A stretch of 64,000 bases of DNA from Dactylosporangium vinaceum (GCF_019904175.1 NZ_CP061913.1:11098001-11162000); one strand, 5' to 3'; counted from the stretch's first letter, positions 7,623 to 16,117 are shown. Translations and numbers: made by a program. Notes: a model not told the origin generated them from the sequence alone.

Positions 7623-7628
7623 AATTTA
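7623..7628 (-). promoter_or_regulatory. -10 box of a probable leaderless hadA promoter
   Basis: TAAATT on the minus strand ends 6 bases before the hadA ATG, so transcription would begin at or next to the start codon. Leaderless mRNAs are frequent in actinobacteria. No good -35 box is seen. Confidence 0.5.
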
Positions 7629-7678
7629 CCGTTCCGCCTTCCCGGGAGATGACGAAGGCCCAGCCTTCCTGGTCCGGA

Positions 7679-7723
7679 GCACGACGAAGCCCCCGACCTG
7701 CTCGGCCGGGGGCTTCGTCGTGC
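7679..7723 (-). terminator. strong hairpin between rpmG and hadA
   Basis: A perfect 17-bp stem (7679-7695 with 7707-7723) has an 11-base loop. It lies between the rpmG stop (7822) and hadA (7616). There is no T run. It would separate rpmG from hadA and fits the separate hadA promoter. Confidence 0.7.
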
Positions 7724-7746
7724 GCTGTATGGCTGACTGTGGGCTT

Positions 7747-7790
7747 GGGGGCGGAGCCCCCTACCCGAGGCGGGAGCGAAGCGGCCTCGG
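7747..7790. terminator. two tandem hairpins downstream of rpmG
   Basis: GGGGGC/GCCCCC (7747-7752 with 7756-7761, loop GGA) is followed by CCGAGGC/GCCTCGG (7764-7770 with 7784-7790). Together with the 7679-7723 hairpin this makes three stems in about 110 bases. They may be terminators or a copy of an interspersed palindromic element; a genome-wide search would tell. Confidence 0.45.
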
Positions 7791-7821
7791 AACCCGCAGC
7801 GGCAGTTGTCGCTCTTTGCTT

Positions 7822-7989
7822 TTATCGGGTCTCGCGGTGCACGGTGTGCTTGCCGTCCCGGGGGCAGAACTTCTTCAGCTCGATGCGGTCCGGGTCGTTG
7901 CGGCGGTTCTTCTTGGTGATGTAGTTCCGCTCTTTGCACTCCGTGCACGCCAGCGTGATCTTCGGACGAACGTCGGTCGCCTTGGCCAT
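7822..7989 (-). CDS. rpmG: 50S ribosomal protein L33
   Basis: L33 is a small protein of the large subunit. The 55-residue product reads MAKATDVRPKITLACTECKE, then RNYITKKNRRNDPDRIELKK, and ends FCPRDGKHTVHRETR. ATG 7989 has a GAAGGAAG site upstream. Zinc-binding L33 proteins carry two CxxC pairs; here the first (CTEC) is intact but the second reads CPRD, so one ligand is missing. It is followed by hadA and preceded by tRNA-Met, matching the mycobacterial order. Confidence 0.95.
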   Translation of the reverse strand: MAKATDVRPKITLACTECKERNYITKKNRRNDPDRIELKKFCPRDGKHTVHRETR

Positions 7990-8100
7990 GGCGAAGTGCC
8001 TTCCTTCAGAGCTTGCAAGTTGGGGTGCATTCAGATCCAGCGAACCATCATAGCGGCTCACACAGATGGACGCCCAATCGGGCGTCCCGTAGTGCTTCTG

Positions 8101-8173
8101 TAGCGGTGGCCGGACTTGAACCGGCGACACAGCGATTATGAGCCGCTTGCTCTGCCATCTGAGCTACACCGCC
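8101..8173 (-). tRNA. tRNA-Met (CAT)
   Basis: The minus strand gives acceptor GGCGGTG pairing with CACCGCT, D-arm AGCTCAGATGGCAGAGC, anticodon loop CTCATAA (CAT) and T-arm with GTTCAAGTC. The first acceptor pair is G-U and not a mismatch, so it is read as an elongator tRNA-Met. It is 73 bases long and CCA is not encoded. Confidence 0.93.
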
Positions 8174-8206
8174 GCGGGCGGACTCGATGTCTCAAGCCCG
8201 GTCTCG

Positions 8207-8279
8207 AGCCCCCTTACGGAATCGAACCGTAGACCTTCTCCTTACCATGGAGACGCTCTGCCGACTGAGCTAAGGGGGC
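8207..8279 (-). tRNA. tRNA-Thr (GGT)
   Basis: The minus strand gives acceptor GCCCCCT pairing with AGGGGGC, D-arm AGCTCAGTCGGCAGAGC and anticodon stem TCTCC/GGAGA with loop ATGGTAA (anticodon GGT). The T-arm has GTTCGATTC. It is 73 bases long without CCA and lies 33 bases upstream of tRNA-Met. Confidence 0.95.
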
Positions 8280-8323
8280 GCATCGCATCCGTTCCCGTTA
8301 CGGTCCCGCACACGCGCTTGCTA

Positions 8324-8352
8324 AGAGTACACGGCCCCGGCCCGGGCACGAA
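8324..8352 (-). promoter_or_regulatory. promoter for tRNA-Thr, tRNA-Met and rpmG
   Basis: TACTCT (8324-8329) is a good -10 box on the minus strand, 44 bases before tRNA-Thr. TTCGTG (8347-8352), 17 bases upstream, is a weak -35. The two tRNAs and rpmG probably share this transcript. Confidence 0.45.
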
Positions 8353-8404
8353 ATCGACTTACCCTCTTTTGATTCTGTCCCCGATGACCTGCGGTTTTCC
8401 GGGG

Positions 8405-10942
8405 TTATGGCACTGCCCGAAGCCAGCGCACCTCGCCCGCCGGCGCCTCCGCCGAGTCCTCCGCGGTCTGCACCTGGAGCCAGGATTCGAAGCGCTCGTA
8501 AGGCAGCGGACGGCTGAAGAGGAAGCCCTGGCCCATGTCGCAGCGCATGTCCTCCAGCAGCCCGAGCGTCAGCTCGCTCTCGACGCCCTCGGCCACCACG
8601 TCGAGCTCGAAGTTGCGGGCCATGTCCACGATCGTGCGCACGATCGCGAGGTCGCTGGGCGAGGTCGCCATGCCCTGCACGAATGTCCGATCGATCTTGA
8701 CCTCCTGGACCGGCAGCCGGCTCAGGTCCGCGAACGACGAGCGGCCGGCGCCGAAGTCGTCGACCGACAGCCGGACGCCGAGATCACGCAGCCGGGTGAG
8801 GGTCGACAGGGCCCGGCCACCGGCCAGCAGCCCCTCGTCCTCGGCGATCTCCAGGATGAGCCGGTCGGCGGGCACGCCGTGCTCGTCGAGCAGCTCCGAG
8901 ATCTGCAGCGGCAGGTCCGAGTCGCCGAGGGTGCGGGCGGAAAGGTTCACGGCCACCGCGAGCGGGCGCCCGGCGTCGGCCCACTGGCGGGCCCGTCGGA
9001 TGCCCTCCCGCAGTACGACCCCGTTCAAGCGGTTGAGCTGACCGGTGTGCTCCGCCACGGCCACGAAGTCCGGCGGCGCGACCTGGCCGTGCACCGGGTG
9101 CTCCCAGCGGGCCAGGCACTCGACACCGACCAGCCGCCGGTCACTCAGGGCGACCTTGGGCTGGAAGTACACCTCGAGCTCTCCGCCGGCCAGGGCCGTG
9201 CGCAGGTCGGCGGCCAGCCCGACGCGGCGGACCGCGCGCGACTGGAGGCCGGCGTTGAAGACCTGCACGATGCCCCGCGACTTCGCGACGTGGGTGGCCA
9301 CGTGGGCCCGCTGCAGCAGCTCCTCGGCGTCGGTGCCGTGCTCGGGGAAGATGGACACCCCGACGTACGTGTCGATGTCGATCGTGAGCGAGTCGATCAC
9401 CATCGGGTCGCGCAGCCCCTGGCGCAGCGTGTCGGCGACGTTCGCGGCCGCCTCGGCGCTCGCGGTGCGCAGCTCGATCGCGAACTCGTCGTCGCCCACC
9501 CGGGCCACCAGCGCACCCTGCGGCGCGAGCGCCTGCAGCCGGCGGGCCACCTCGGCCAGCACCTTGTCGCCGGCCGCGTGCCCGAGCGAGTCGTTGACCT
9601 GGCGCAGCGCGACGACGTCGAACAGCAGGACGGCCACGACCTCGCGGGCCCCGCGGCCGCTCATGGCCTCGCCGAGCGCCTCGAGCATCCGGCGCCGGTT
9701 GGCCAGCCCGGTCAGCGCGTCGTGGTTGGCGTCGAACTGGAGCCGGTCGACGAGCCGGCTGTTCTCGACGGCGACCCCGGTGTGGGCCGCGAGCGTCTCG
9801 ATCAGCTGCACGTCGTCCTTGCCGAACGCGGTCCGCTCGCCGAGCCGCCCGGCCGCCTCCAGGGTGCCGATGGTGACGCCGCCGGAGCGCAGGGGCACGA
9901 CGATGATGTCCTTGACCGAAGCCTCCTGCAGCGCGGTGCGCAGCTCGGAGTCGCCGATTGCCGGCCCGACCGCGATCGTCCGGCCGGTGCGCATTGCGAG
10001 ATCGCGGAACAGGTCCGGCGTCGGCGCGGCGTCCAGCAGCCCCGGGTAGTCGAACCGGGCCGACAGCAGCAGCTCCTGGTGCCGGCCCTGGCGGGGCAGC
10101 CACAGCGTGGCGGAGTCGGCGACGAGCAGCGCGCGGACCCGGGCCAGCAGCACGTCGGGCAGCGTGCCGTCGTGGTTCGTGCTGGCGATGTCACGGGTGA
10201 GGGCGTACATCTCCATCAGGCTCTTGTGCTGGCGCAGGAAGCGCGCATAGGCCCGGTTGCCGAGCACCAGGACGACCGCGATGAAGAACAGGAACAGGCT
10301 CGCCCACGGACTGGCCTGCAGCGTCAGCAGCATCACGAGGCCGAGCACGATGCCGACGCCCATGACGGCGAACCCGGGCAGCGCCGTGCGCAGGAACTGC
10401 GGCAGGTGGGCGATGCCCTGCACGAGCACCATGACCCCGGCGATCGCCGCCAGGTTGACGATGTTGCTGACCACGATGGCCAGCGCGAGCACCAGCCAGG
10501 TCCGCGGGTCGCCGGCCGGCCCGAGGTGCAGCGTGGCGACGACGAACGTCGCCGTCGCCGTGCCGGCGAAGAAGCTGGCGGCGTTGAACGCGACCTTGTG
10601 CGGCCCGAGCTTGAGCTTGAAGACGTACCACGCCAGGCCGGCGATGATCCGAATGATGATCACCAGGGCCGGCGGCAGGTAATACAGCGCCAGCAGGATC
10701 GGAACGTCGTTCATCCCGATCGCCAGCACCTGCCGGCGCACATCGAGCCGCAACTGCATGTGCGTCGCGACGATGGCGAACAACAGCAGGACCGGTGCGT
10801 ACTGAATGTTGTGCGTCAGCGGCACCGAATGCTCGGACAGCAGCGCCGGCAGGGAGATCAGGCAACCGAGGATGAGCAGCGGCCCCGTAATGAGCCAGGC
10901 ATGCGTGTCATCGCGCCTGATCGGCGTCTTTGGTGCGGGCAC
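8405..10942 (-). CDS. membrane protein with GAF, GGDEF and EAL domains (c-di-GMP type)
   Basis: This 845-residue protein has ~8 N-terminal membrane segments (residues ~18-235), a GAF domain (~245-400), a GGDEF domain (~410-565) and an EAL domain (~585-830). The GGDEF site reads GDDEF, and the usual metal-binding Asp in the FDxD motif is Val (LLFDVVALRQVND). The EAL site reads ECLARW, but the second Glu (LEIAED), VDDFGAG, VKIDRTF, VAEGVE and GQGF are kept. The cyclase half may therefore be inactive or GTP-sensing while the phosphodiesterase half could work. No partner gene is adjacent. Confidence 0.9.
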   Translation of the reverse strand: MPAPKTPIRRDDTHAWLITGPLLILGCLISLPALLSEHSVPLTHNIQYAPVLLLFAIVATHMQLRLDVRRQVLAIGMNDVPILLALYYLPPALVIIIRIIAGLAWYVFKLKLGPHKVAFNAASFFAGTATATFVVATLHLGPAGDPRTWLVLALAIVVSNIVNLAAIAGVMVLVQGIAHLPQFLRTALPGFAVMGVGIVLGLVMLLTLQASPWASLFLFFIAVVLVLGNRAYARFLRQHKSLMEMYALTRDIASTNHDGTLPDVLLARVRALLVADSATLWLPRQGRHQELLLSARFDYPGLLDAAPTPDLFRDLAMRTGRTIAVGPAIGDSELRTALQEASVKDIIVVPLRSGGVTIGTLEAAGRLGERTAFGKDDVQLIETLAAHTGVAVENSRLVDRLQFDANHDALTGLANRRRMLEALGEAMSGRGAREVVAVLLFDVVALRQVNDSLGHAAGDKVLAEVARRLQALAPQGALVARVGDDEFAIELRTASAEAAANVADTLRQGLRDPMVIDSLTIDIDTYVGVSIFPEHGTDAEELLQRAHVATHVAKSRGIVQVFNAGLQSRAVRRVGLAADLRTALAGGELEVYFQPKVALSDRRLVGVECLARWEHPVHGQVAPPDFVAVAEHTGQLNRLNGVVLREGIRRARQWADAGRPLAVAVNLSARTLGDSDLPLQISELLDEHGVPADRLILEIAEDEGLLAGGRALSTLTRLRDLGVRLSVDDFGAGRSSFADLSRLPVQEVKIDRTFVQGMATSPSDLAIVRTIVDMARNFELDVVAEGVESELTLGLLEDMRCDMGQGFLFSRPLPYERFESWLQVQTAEDSAEAPAGEVRWLRAVP

Positions 10943-11008
10943 CGGTTCCCCAATCGCGTGCAGCCATGGCCTTGATCAACCGCCGCCCAGCTGCACCGGC
11001 GACGGAGG

Positions 11009-11221
11009 TCACTCCCAGGCGAAGTCTTCAGTAACGAAGACCTGGGCGGAGCCCGCGTTCGTCACAGCTGGCGCACTGACCGACCCCGGAAGAGGGTGGA
11101 AGCGGACAATTGTGATCGGATCCGCACTGGCCGCGGCCGCTGACAGCCCTAACGCCACCGAGCCGAAGCCGATGGTCACCGCCAGCCGCACAATCCACCG
11201 GCCGAGCGTCTTTTCGCGCAT
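11009..11221 (-). CDS. small secreted protein, function unknown
   Basis: This 70-residue product has a clear Sec signal peptide: a basic start (MREKTLGRWIVR), a hydrophobic core (LAVTIGFGSVALGLSAAA) and a probable cleavage at ASA-DP. Only about 36 residues remain after cleavage (PITIVRFHPLPGSVSAPAVT onward), with no Cys and no motif I recognise. ATG 11221 follows a GGGAG site. In-frame sequence upstream does not look coding. Confidence 0.6.
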   Translation of the reverse strand: MREKTLGRWIVRLAVTIGFGSVALGLSAAAASADPITIVRFHPLPGSVSAPAVTNAGSAQVFVTEDFAWE

Positions 11222-12035
11222 CTCTGACTCCCATGCGATCGGTGCGACACGTGGCGCGGTTTGGTTACCCACGATCGTGCCACAAGCCACGTCAGGACCA
11301 ACAGAGCGCGGGCCAAGATGACGCGGTCGCGAGGAAGAATCGACCTTTCGGCCGATTTCAGGTCTGGCGAACCGGCTATATCGCTTCACTCGTCGCAGCT
11401 TCACCGCAACGTTTCGGCGTCGCCGTGAGTCGGCCTTCGTCGAACTCGACGGACCTTCCGCCACCCGCCCGAGCCGATCGGCCGTGACAACCTCCACAAA
11501 ACGGACGTGGGCCTCCGGCAATCCGCTGCCGGTACTCCCACGTACACGGGATTTTCACTTCTCGCGCACTTGCCCCAATTCCGACCAACCTTCTCGTTTG
11601 GGAACGCCGACGCCCTACCGGATCTCCTGACGGACGGCCCGCCCGCGGCGGGGTGGTTGCTGCCCGGCAACAGTGTGACGCCACTTCGCTCGGCCCGGTG
11701 TCGGCCGCCGGACTTGTCGCACCAAAAGTGGTCCGAGCACGTTCGCGGGGCCGGCGGCGCGAACGCGAGTGGGGCCACCTCCGCGCAGCCGACACCTTCG
11801 GGCGCAGGTTGCCGACGCGCCCCCGAGCGGGCGGGCAGGTCGGCGGCGCGCGAACGCTCCGGACACTTTCACGGCGGCGGCACCCCCGCCGACACTTTCG
11901 GGCCAACCCTCGCACCGGGCCGCGAACGCCTCCCGCCGCCCTCCCCGGCAACTGCGGCGACGCGCACACCACGGCGAGGCTGAGGGATCGCGCGACACCT
12001 CGTCACGCAACCCTCAGGTCACCGCTGCCGCTCTC
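11222..12035. other. gene-free stretch of about 800 bases
   Basis: No convincing gene is seen on either strand. The open frames here have arginine-, proline- and serine-rich translations without motifs and lack ribosome binding sites. The part from about 11770 repeats short motifs such as GACACTTTC and GACACCTTC followed by GGG or ACGG. Confidence 0.5.
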
Positions 12036-12160
12036 GCAGCGCCTTCTTTCTCAGCGCCTTCTTTCCCCATGCCTTCTTGCTTCTGCATGCCTTCTTGCAC
12101 GAGGTCGGCTTTCTTCACCCAGCGCGCCTCCACCCAGCGGGCCTCCACCCGGCGCGCCGT
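12036..12160. repeat. imperfect tandem repeats of 15-18 bases
   Basis: The motif GCCTTCTT recurs at 12041, 12056, 12071 and 12089 (steps of 15, 15 and 18). Then a second 15-base unit, CACCCAGCGCGCCTC, is repeated three times (12116-12130, 12131-12145, 12146-12160) with few changes. The array ends at the 3' end of the small minus-strand gene. Steps of multiples of three suggest that it may once have been translated. Confidence 0.6.
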
Positions 12161-12465
12161 CACGCGACGAGCCCACCGGTATCCCCGCCCGAGCCGCTCT
12201 TCGCCACCTTCCGGCGGGTGCGCGCCTTCGCTTTCCCCCGCTGCGCGGCGCCGATCTCCCGCCAGTTGGGCTCGACGGCGACCACCGCGCTCTCGATCCA
12301 GGCGATCGCCTCCCCCTCGGATTCGAACGCACGGGTCCGCACCCGCCCGGCCGGCCCGCCTCGCCGCAGCTCGACCTGCCACCGGCCGTCGGCCGCGTTG
12401 TGCACGAAGACGTCCCGGCGCGTGAGCCGGGACCAGCTGCCGTTCCACCACCGTCGCTCGTTCAT
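12160..12465 (-). CDS. hypothetical protein
   Basis: I do not recognise a family for this 101-residue product. Residues 1-70 look like a compact soluble domain (MNERRWWNGSWSRLTRRDVF, then RWQVELRRGG and SEGEAIAWIESAVVA). The C-terminal 30 residues are Arg/Lys-rich. It starts with ATG 12465 and reads away from nuoI. Its 3' end meets the tandem repeats, so the end may be shifted. Confidence 0.55.
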   Translation of the reverse strand: MNERRWWNGSWSRLTRRDVFVHNAADGRWQVELRRGGPAGRVRTRAFESEGEAIAWIESAVVAVEPNWREIGAAQRGKAKARTRRKVAKSGSGGDTGGLVA

Positions 12466-12549
12466 GCCTACATCTTAGAACAGGTGTACGACATTTTTTT
12501 GGGCCTCCGTCCGCCGCCACCCGTCCGGGTCCGGTGTTACCTTCCGGAC

Positions 12550-13065
12550 GTGGAGTTTCCGGGGAAGGGTCTCGCCAAGGGACTGGCCGTGACGCTGGGC
12601 ACGATGACCAAGCGGTCGCACACCCAGCAGTACCCGGACGTCCAACCGGACCTGCCGCCCCGGTCCCGCGGCGTCATCGCGCTGCTGGAAGAGAACTGCA
12701 CGGTGTGCATGCTGTGCGCGCGGGAGTGCCCGGACTGGTGCATCTACATCGACTCGCACAAGGAAGAGGTGATGGTTCCCGGCGCCGCCCGGGCCCGCCA
12801 GCGCAACGTCCTCGACCGGTTCGCGATCGACTTCTCGCTCTGCATGTACTGCGGCATCTGCATCGAGGTGTGCCCGTTCGACGCGCTGCACTGGTCGCCG
12901 GAGTTCGAGTACGCCGAGCACGACATCCGTGACCTGCTCCACGAGAAGGAGCGCCTGGAGGAGTGGGTGCCGACGGTCCCGGCTCCACCGGCGCACGATC
13001 CCCGCGGCGAGCCGGCCAAGGAGCAGACAGCGGCGGCCAAGCGCGCCGCCCGCGACGCCGGCTGA
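12550..13065 (+). CDS. nuoI: NADH-quinone oxidoreductase subunit I (two 4Fe-4S clusters)
   Basis: NuoI is the ferredoxin-like subunit that passes electrons toward cluster N2. The 171-residue product has two complete motifs: CTVCMLCARECPDWC (~55-69) and CMYCGICIEVCPFDALHW (~98-115), each C-x2-C-x2-C-x3-C-P. The start is a GTG (VEFPGKGLAKGLAVTLGTM); no strong ribosome binding site is seen. The tail after ~140 is Ala/Pro-rich. It opens the nuoIJKLMN run. A complete complex I operon normally has nuoA-H before it, and these are not here. Confidence 0.93.
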   Translation: MEFPGKGLAKGLAVTLGTMTKRSHTQQYPDVQPDLPPRSRGVIALLEENCTVCMLCARECPDWCIYIDSHKEEVMVPGAARARQRNVLDRFAIDFSLCMYCGICIEVCPFDALHWSPEFEYAEHDIRDLLHEKERLEEWVPTVPAPPAHDPRGEPAKEQTAAAKRAARDAG

Positions 13066-13194
13066 GCCAGCTCCCACTCCGCGCCGACCGCGTCTCGATG
13101 CTGCGCGGGAACCGAGGGTGATCGCCAGGCGGCCCGGCGGTCGATTCCTGTCATACCCGGATGGCAGGATGTCGGCCATGAGGGTGGCGCAGCG

Positions 13195-13716
13195 ATGACC
13201 GTGGCCGACGTGCTCACGCTGGCGCTCGGCGCTGTGGCGCTGGGTGCCGGCCTCCTGGTCGTGACGACCCGGCACGTGGTGCGGGCCGGGCTCTGGCTCG
13301 TCGTCGCCCTGGGCGCGGTCGCCGGCCTCTATCTGGTCCTCACCGCCGAGCTCGTGGCCTGGGTGCAGGTGCTCGTCTACGTCGGCGCGGTCGTCGTCCT
13401 GCTCCTCTTCGCCGTCATGCTCACCCGCGCTCCGATCGGTGCGAGCGACGACCTGGACCGCACCCGCTGGCCGGGTGCCCTGGTCGGCGCCGGGGCCGGG
13501 GCCGGTCTCGCGGCGCTGTTCATCGACGCGTTCCGGTGGGCGGGGGTCACGATGCCGGAGCCGGGCACCGCCGAGCGCATGGGCGCGGCCCTGTTCCGCA
13601 CCTGGGTGCTGCCGTTCGAGCTGATCTCGGTGCTCCTGCTGGCCGCCCTGGTCGGCGCGATCGTGGTCTCCCGCCCCGACATCGGCTCCCGCCCGGCGGA
13701 TCGGAGGCGGTCCTGA
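13195..13716 (+). CDS. nuoJ: NADH-quinone oxidoreductase subunit J
   Basis: NuoJ is a membrane-arm subunit of complex I. The 173-residue product has five membrane segments, including the conserved third one with LVYVGAVVVLLLFAVMLTRA. The loop ASDDLDRTRWPG and a C-terminal helix follow. It begins 129 bases after nuoI and its stop overlaps the nuoK start (TGATG). Confidence 0.9.
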   Translation: MTVADVLTLALGAVALGAGLLVVTTRHVVRAGLWLVVALGAVAGLYLVLTAELVAWVQVLVYVGAVVVLLLFAVMLTRAPIGASDDLDRTRWPGALVGAGAGAGLAALFIDAFRWAGVTMPEPGTAERMGAALFRTWVLPFELISVLLLAALVGAIVVSRPDIGSRPADRRRS

Positions 13717-14279
13717 TGCATCCCGCGCTTCCGTTCACGATCGCCGCCCTGCTGTTCGGCATCGGGGTCTACGGCGTGCTGGTCCGCCGCAACGCGGTCC
13801 TGCTGCTGATGGCCGTGGAGCTCATGCTCAACGCGGTGAACCTGGTCTTCGTGACCGCCGACGCCACCATCCGGGCGGCGGTGCCACAGGCCGGGCAGTC
13901 CTTCGCCCTCTTCATCATCGTCCTCGCGGCCGCGGAGATCGGTGTCGGGCTCGCGTTGATTCTGCAGCTGTACCGCCTGAGGAGCACGGTCGGCGTGGAC
14001 GACCTCCCGCTCGCCGACCCCCCACCTCCTCCCCCGGCACCGTCGCCCGGACCGTCGCCGAGCCCGCGGCCCACGCCGTCTCCGGGCCCGCCGACGCCGG
14101 TGACCACCGGCCGGTCGACGCCTCCCCCGGCCCCGGCCGAGCCGCCGCCACCCGCGGGCGAGCACGGACTCCGCGGATCGGAAACCGATGGCGGCCCGCA
14201 CAAGGATGAGGAAGCAGAAGCCGCGGCCGACGGACCGGTGGCGGAGTCGGGCTCGAGCGCAGCGGGGGTGGCGCGGTGA
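13716..14279 (+). CDS. nuoK: NADH-quinone oxidoreductase subunit K with a Pro-rich C-terminal extension
   Basis: NuoK is a three-helix proton-channel subunit. Residues 1-~95 are normal NuoK, with the functional Glu residues in LLLMAVELMLNAVNLVFV and in FIIVLAAAEIGVGLALIL. The family is about 100 residues, but this protein has 187: a low-complexity tail follows VGVDDLP. It holds runs such as PPPPPPAPSPGPSPSPRPTP and ends acidic and Ala-rich (DEEAEAAADGP). The frame stays open and the start of nuoL overlaps the stop (GTGA), so the tail looks genuine. Confidence 0.88.
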   Translation: MHPALPFTIAALLFGIGVYGVLVRRNAVLLLMAVELMLNAVNLVFVTADATIRAAVPQAGQSFALFIIVLAAAEIGVGLALILQLYRLRSTVGVDDLPLADPPPPPPAPSPGPSPSPRPTPSPGPPTPVTTGRSTPPPAPAEPPPPAGEHGLRGSETDGGPHKDEEAEAAADGPVAESGSSAAGVAR

Positions 14280-16117
14280 GTGTGGACGCACTGGGAGTCG
14301 CACTGCCGGCCGTGCCCGTCGGCGTGGGGCTGGCGGGACTGCTCTTGCGGTACAAGCAAAGGGGCCTTGCCGCTCTTCTCGGAGTGACAGGTGCGGTCGT
14401 CGCGGTCGGGTGCGCCGTCGCCGTTGCGCTGCGGGGCGCGCGCGGGGCCGACCCCGGGATCACGGTTGCCGAGTTCGGCCGGGTGGCGGTGACGTTCGGG
14501 ACCTGGCTGGACGGGCCGGCGGGGCTCGTCGCCATAGCGGTCGGGGTCGTCGCGCTGTGCGTGCAGGTCTACTCCGTGGCCTATCTGCACGATGACGAGC
14601 GGTATGCGCCGTACGCCGCGCAGGTGAGCCTCTTCACCGGGGCGATGCTGCTGGTGGTCGTGTCCGGAGACCTCATCGCGCTGCTGGTGGGGTGGGAGGT
14701 CATGGGCATCTGCTCATACCTGCTCATCGGGCACGACCGGCGACTGCCCGAGGCGCCGCGGGCCGCGGTGAAGGCGTTCATCGTGACACGGGTCGGCGAC
14801 GTCGGGTTCCTGCTCGGGATCGTCGTGCTGGGGCTGCACGCGCACAGCTTCCGCATCGCCGACGTGTTCGCGGCGGCCGGGTCCGGGGCGATCTCCAGCG
14901 GGACGCTTACCGCGGCGTGCGTGCTGCTGCTGGCCGGGGTGGCCGGCAAGAGCGCACAGTTCCCGCTGCACACGTGGCTGCCCGACGCGATGGCCGGCCC
15001 GACCCCGATCTCGGCGCTGATCCACGCCGCGACGATGGTGGCCGCCGGCGTCTACGTGGTGGCGCGGCTGTATCCGCTGTTCGAGCGCTCGACGGCGGCG
15101 CTTGTCGTGCTCGCGTTGATGGCCGCGGTGACAATGCTGCTCGGCGCGCTCAGTGCACTCGGACAGGACGACATCAAGCGGGTGCTCGCCTGGTCGACGG
15201 TGAGCCAGCTCGGGTACATGACAGGCGCGCTTGCCGTCGGCGCCCCGTCGGCGGCGCTGTTCCACCTGCTCACGCACGCGGCGTTCAAGGCGCTGCTGTT
15301 CCTCGCGGCGGGGTCGGTGATCCACGCCGTCGGCAGCAACCTGATGTCGGCGATGGGCGGGCTGCGCTCGCGCATGCCGGTGACGTTCTGGACGATGACG
15401 GTCGGGCTGGGTGCGCTGGCCGGGGTGCCGCCACTGGCCGGGTTCTGGAGCAAGGACGCGATCCTGGAGGCGGCGACCGGGTCCGGGCCGGTGCCGCGCG
15501 GGGTCGCGTGGATCGTGCTCGGGTCGGCGGGGTTGACGGTGGCCGTGACCGCGGCGTACGTGGTGCGGCTCTGGCGTCGCACGTTCTTCGGTGCGCCGCG
15601 CGGGGCTGCGGCGGCGGCCGGGCACGAGCCGTCCTGGGCGATGCGGGGGCCGCTCGTCGTGCTGGCCGCGCCCGCGGCGCTGCTCGGGCTGGCCGGGCTG
15701 GCACCGGGTTTCAGCGCCCGGCTCGGCTCTCACGAACCGGTTGCGCACCTGGGCCTCATGACGCTTGTCGCGCTGGTGCTGCTGGCCGCCGGTGGGCTGT
15801 TCGCCTGGCGCCTGGACCCGGCCGCGGCGCCGCCCGACACCGGCCTCGGACGGCTCCTCGCCAACGCCTTCTATCTGGACACGGTGCAGAACGCGCTCGT
15901 CACCCAGCCGATCGTCGCGCTGGCCCGGCTGGCCCGCCGCTCTGACGAGGGGCTCGTGGACGGCGCCGTCGACGGGGTCGGCACGGGCGCCGGCGGCCTC
16001 GGCGGACTGCTCGCCCGGGCCCACACCGCCGCCCTTCCCCGGGCCGCGACAGCGGTGCTGACCGGCGCCGTGGTGATCGCCGCCGTAGTCGTCGTCGCGC
16101 TGGGGGTGGGGCGGTGA
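14276..16117 (+). CDS. nuoL: NADH-quinone oxidoreductase subunit L
   Basis: NuoL is the distal antiporter-like subunit with the long lateral helix. The 613-residue product carries GWEVMGICSYLLIGHDRRLP, FPLHTWLPDAMAGPTPISAL and HAATMVAAGVYVVARLYPLF, and a C-terminal long-helix region. The catalytic Glu and Lys positions (GWEVMG, GKSAQFPLHTW) are kept. It starts with GTG overlapping nuoK and ends overlapping nuoM, both by four bases. Confidence 0.93.
   Translation: MSVDALGVALPAVPVGVGLAGLLLRYKQRGLAALLGVTGAVVAVGCAVAVALRGARGADPGITVAEFGRVAVTFGTWLDGPAGLVAIAVGVVALCVQVYSVAYLHDDERYAPYAAQVSLFTGAMLLVVVSGDLIALLVGWEVMGICSYLLIGHDRRLPEAPRAAVKAFIVTRVGDVGFLLGIVVLGLHAHSFRIADVFAAAGSGAISSGTLTAACVLLLAGVAGKSAQFPLHTWLPDAMAGPTPISALIHAATMVAAGVYVVARLYPLFERSTAALVVLALMAAVTMLLGALSALGQDDIKRVLAWSTVSQLGYMTGALAVGAPSAALFHLLTHAAFKALLFLAAGSVIHAVGSNLMSAMGGLRSRMPVTFWTMTVGLGALAGVPPLAGFWSKDAILEAATGSGPVPRGVAWIVLGSAGLTVAVTAAYVVRLWRRTFFGAPRGAAAAAGHEPSWAMRGPLVVLAAPAALLGLAGLAPGFSARLGSHEPVAHLGLMTLVALVLLAAGGLFAWRLDPAAAPPDTGLGRLLANAFYLDTVQNALVTQPIVALARLARRSDEGLVDGAVDGVGTGAGGLGGLLARAHTAALPRAATAVLTGAVVIAAVVVVALGVGR

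Noticed and set aside
8138..10975. A 945-codon open frame on the plus strand opposite the GGDEF-EAL gene
   Set aside because: It is a GC-bias shadow: the translation is Arg/Gln/His-rich without motifs, while the minus strand gives clear domains.
11376..12014. Several 100-200 codon frames on both strands of the gene-free stretch
   Set aside because: No ribosome binding sites, no motifs and Arg/Pro/Ala-rich content typical of random high-GC frames.
12036..12160. Tandem repeats considered as a CRISPR array
   Set aside because: Units are 15-18 bases with no unique spacers, and there are no cas genes in the window.
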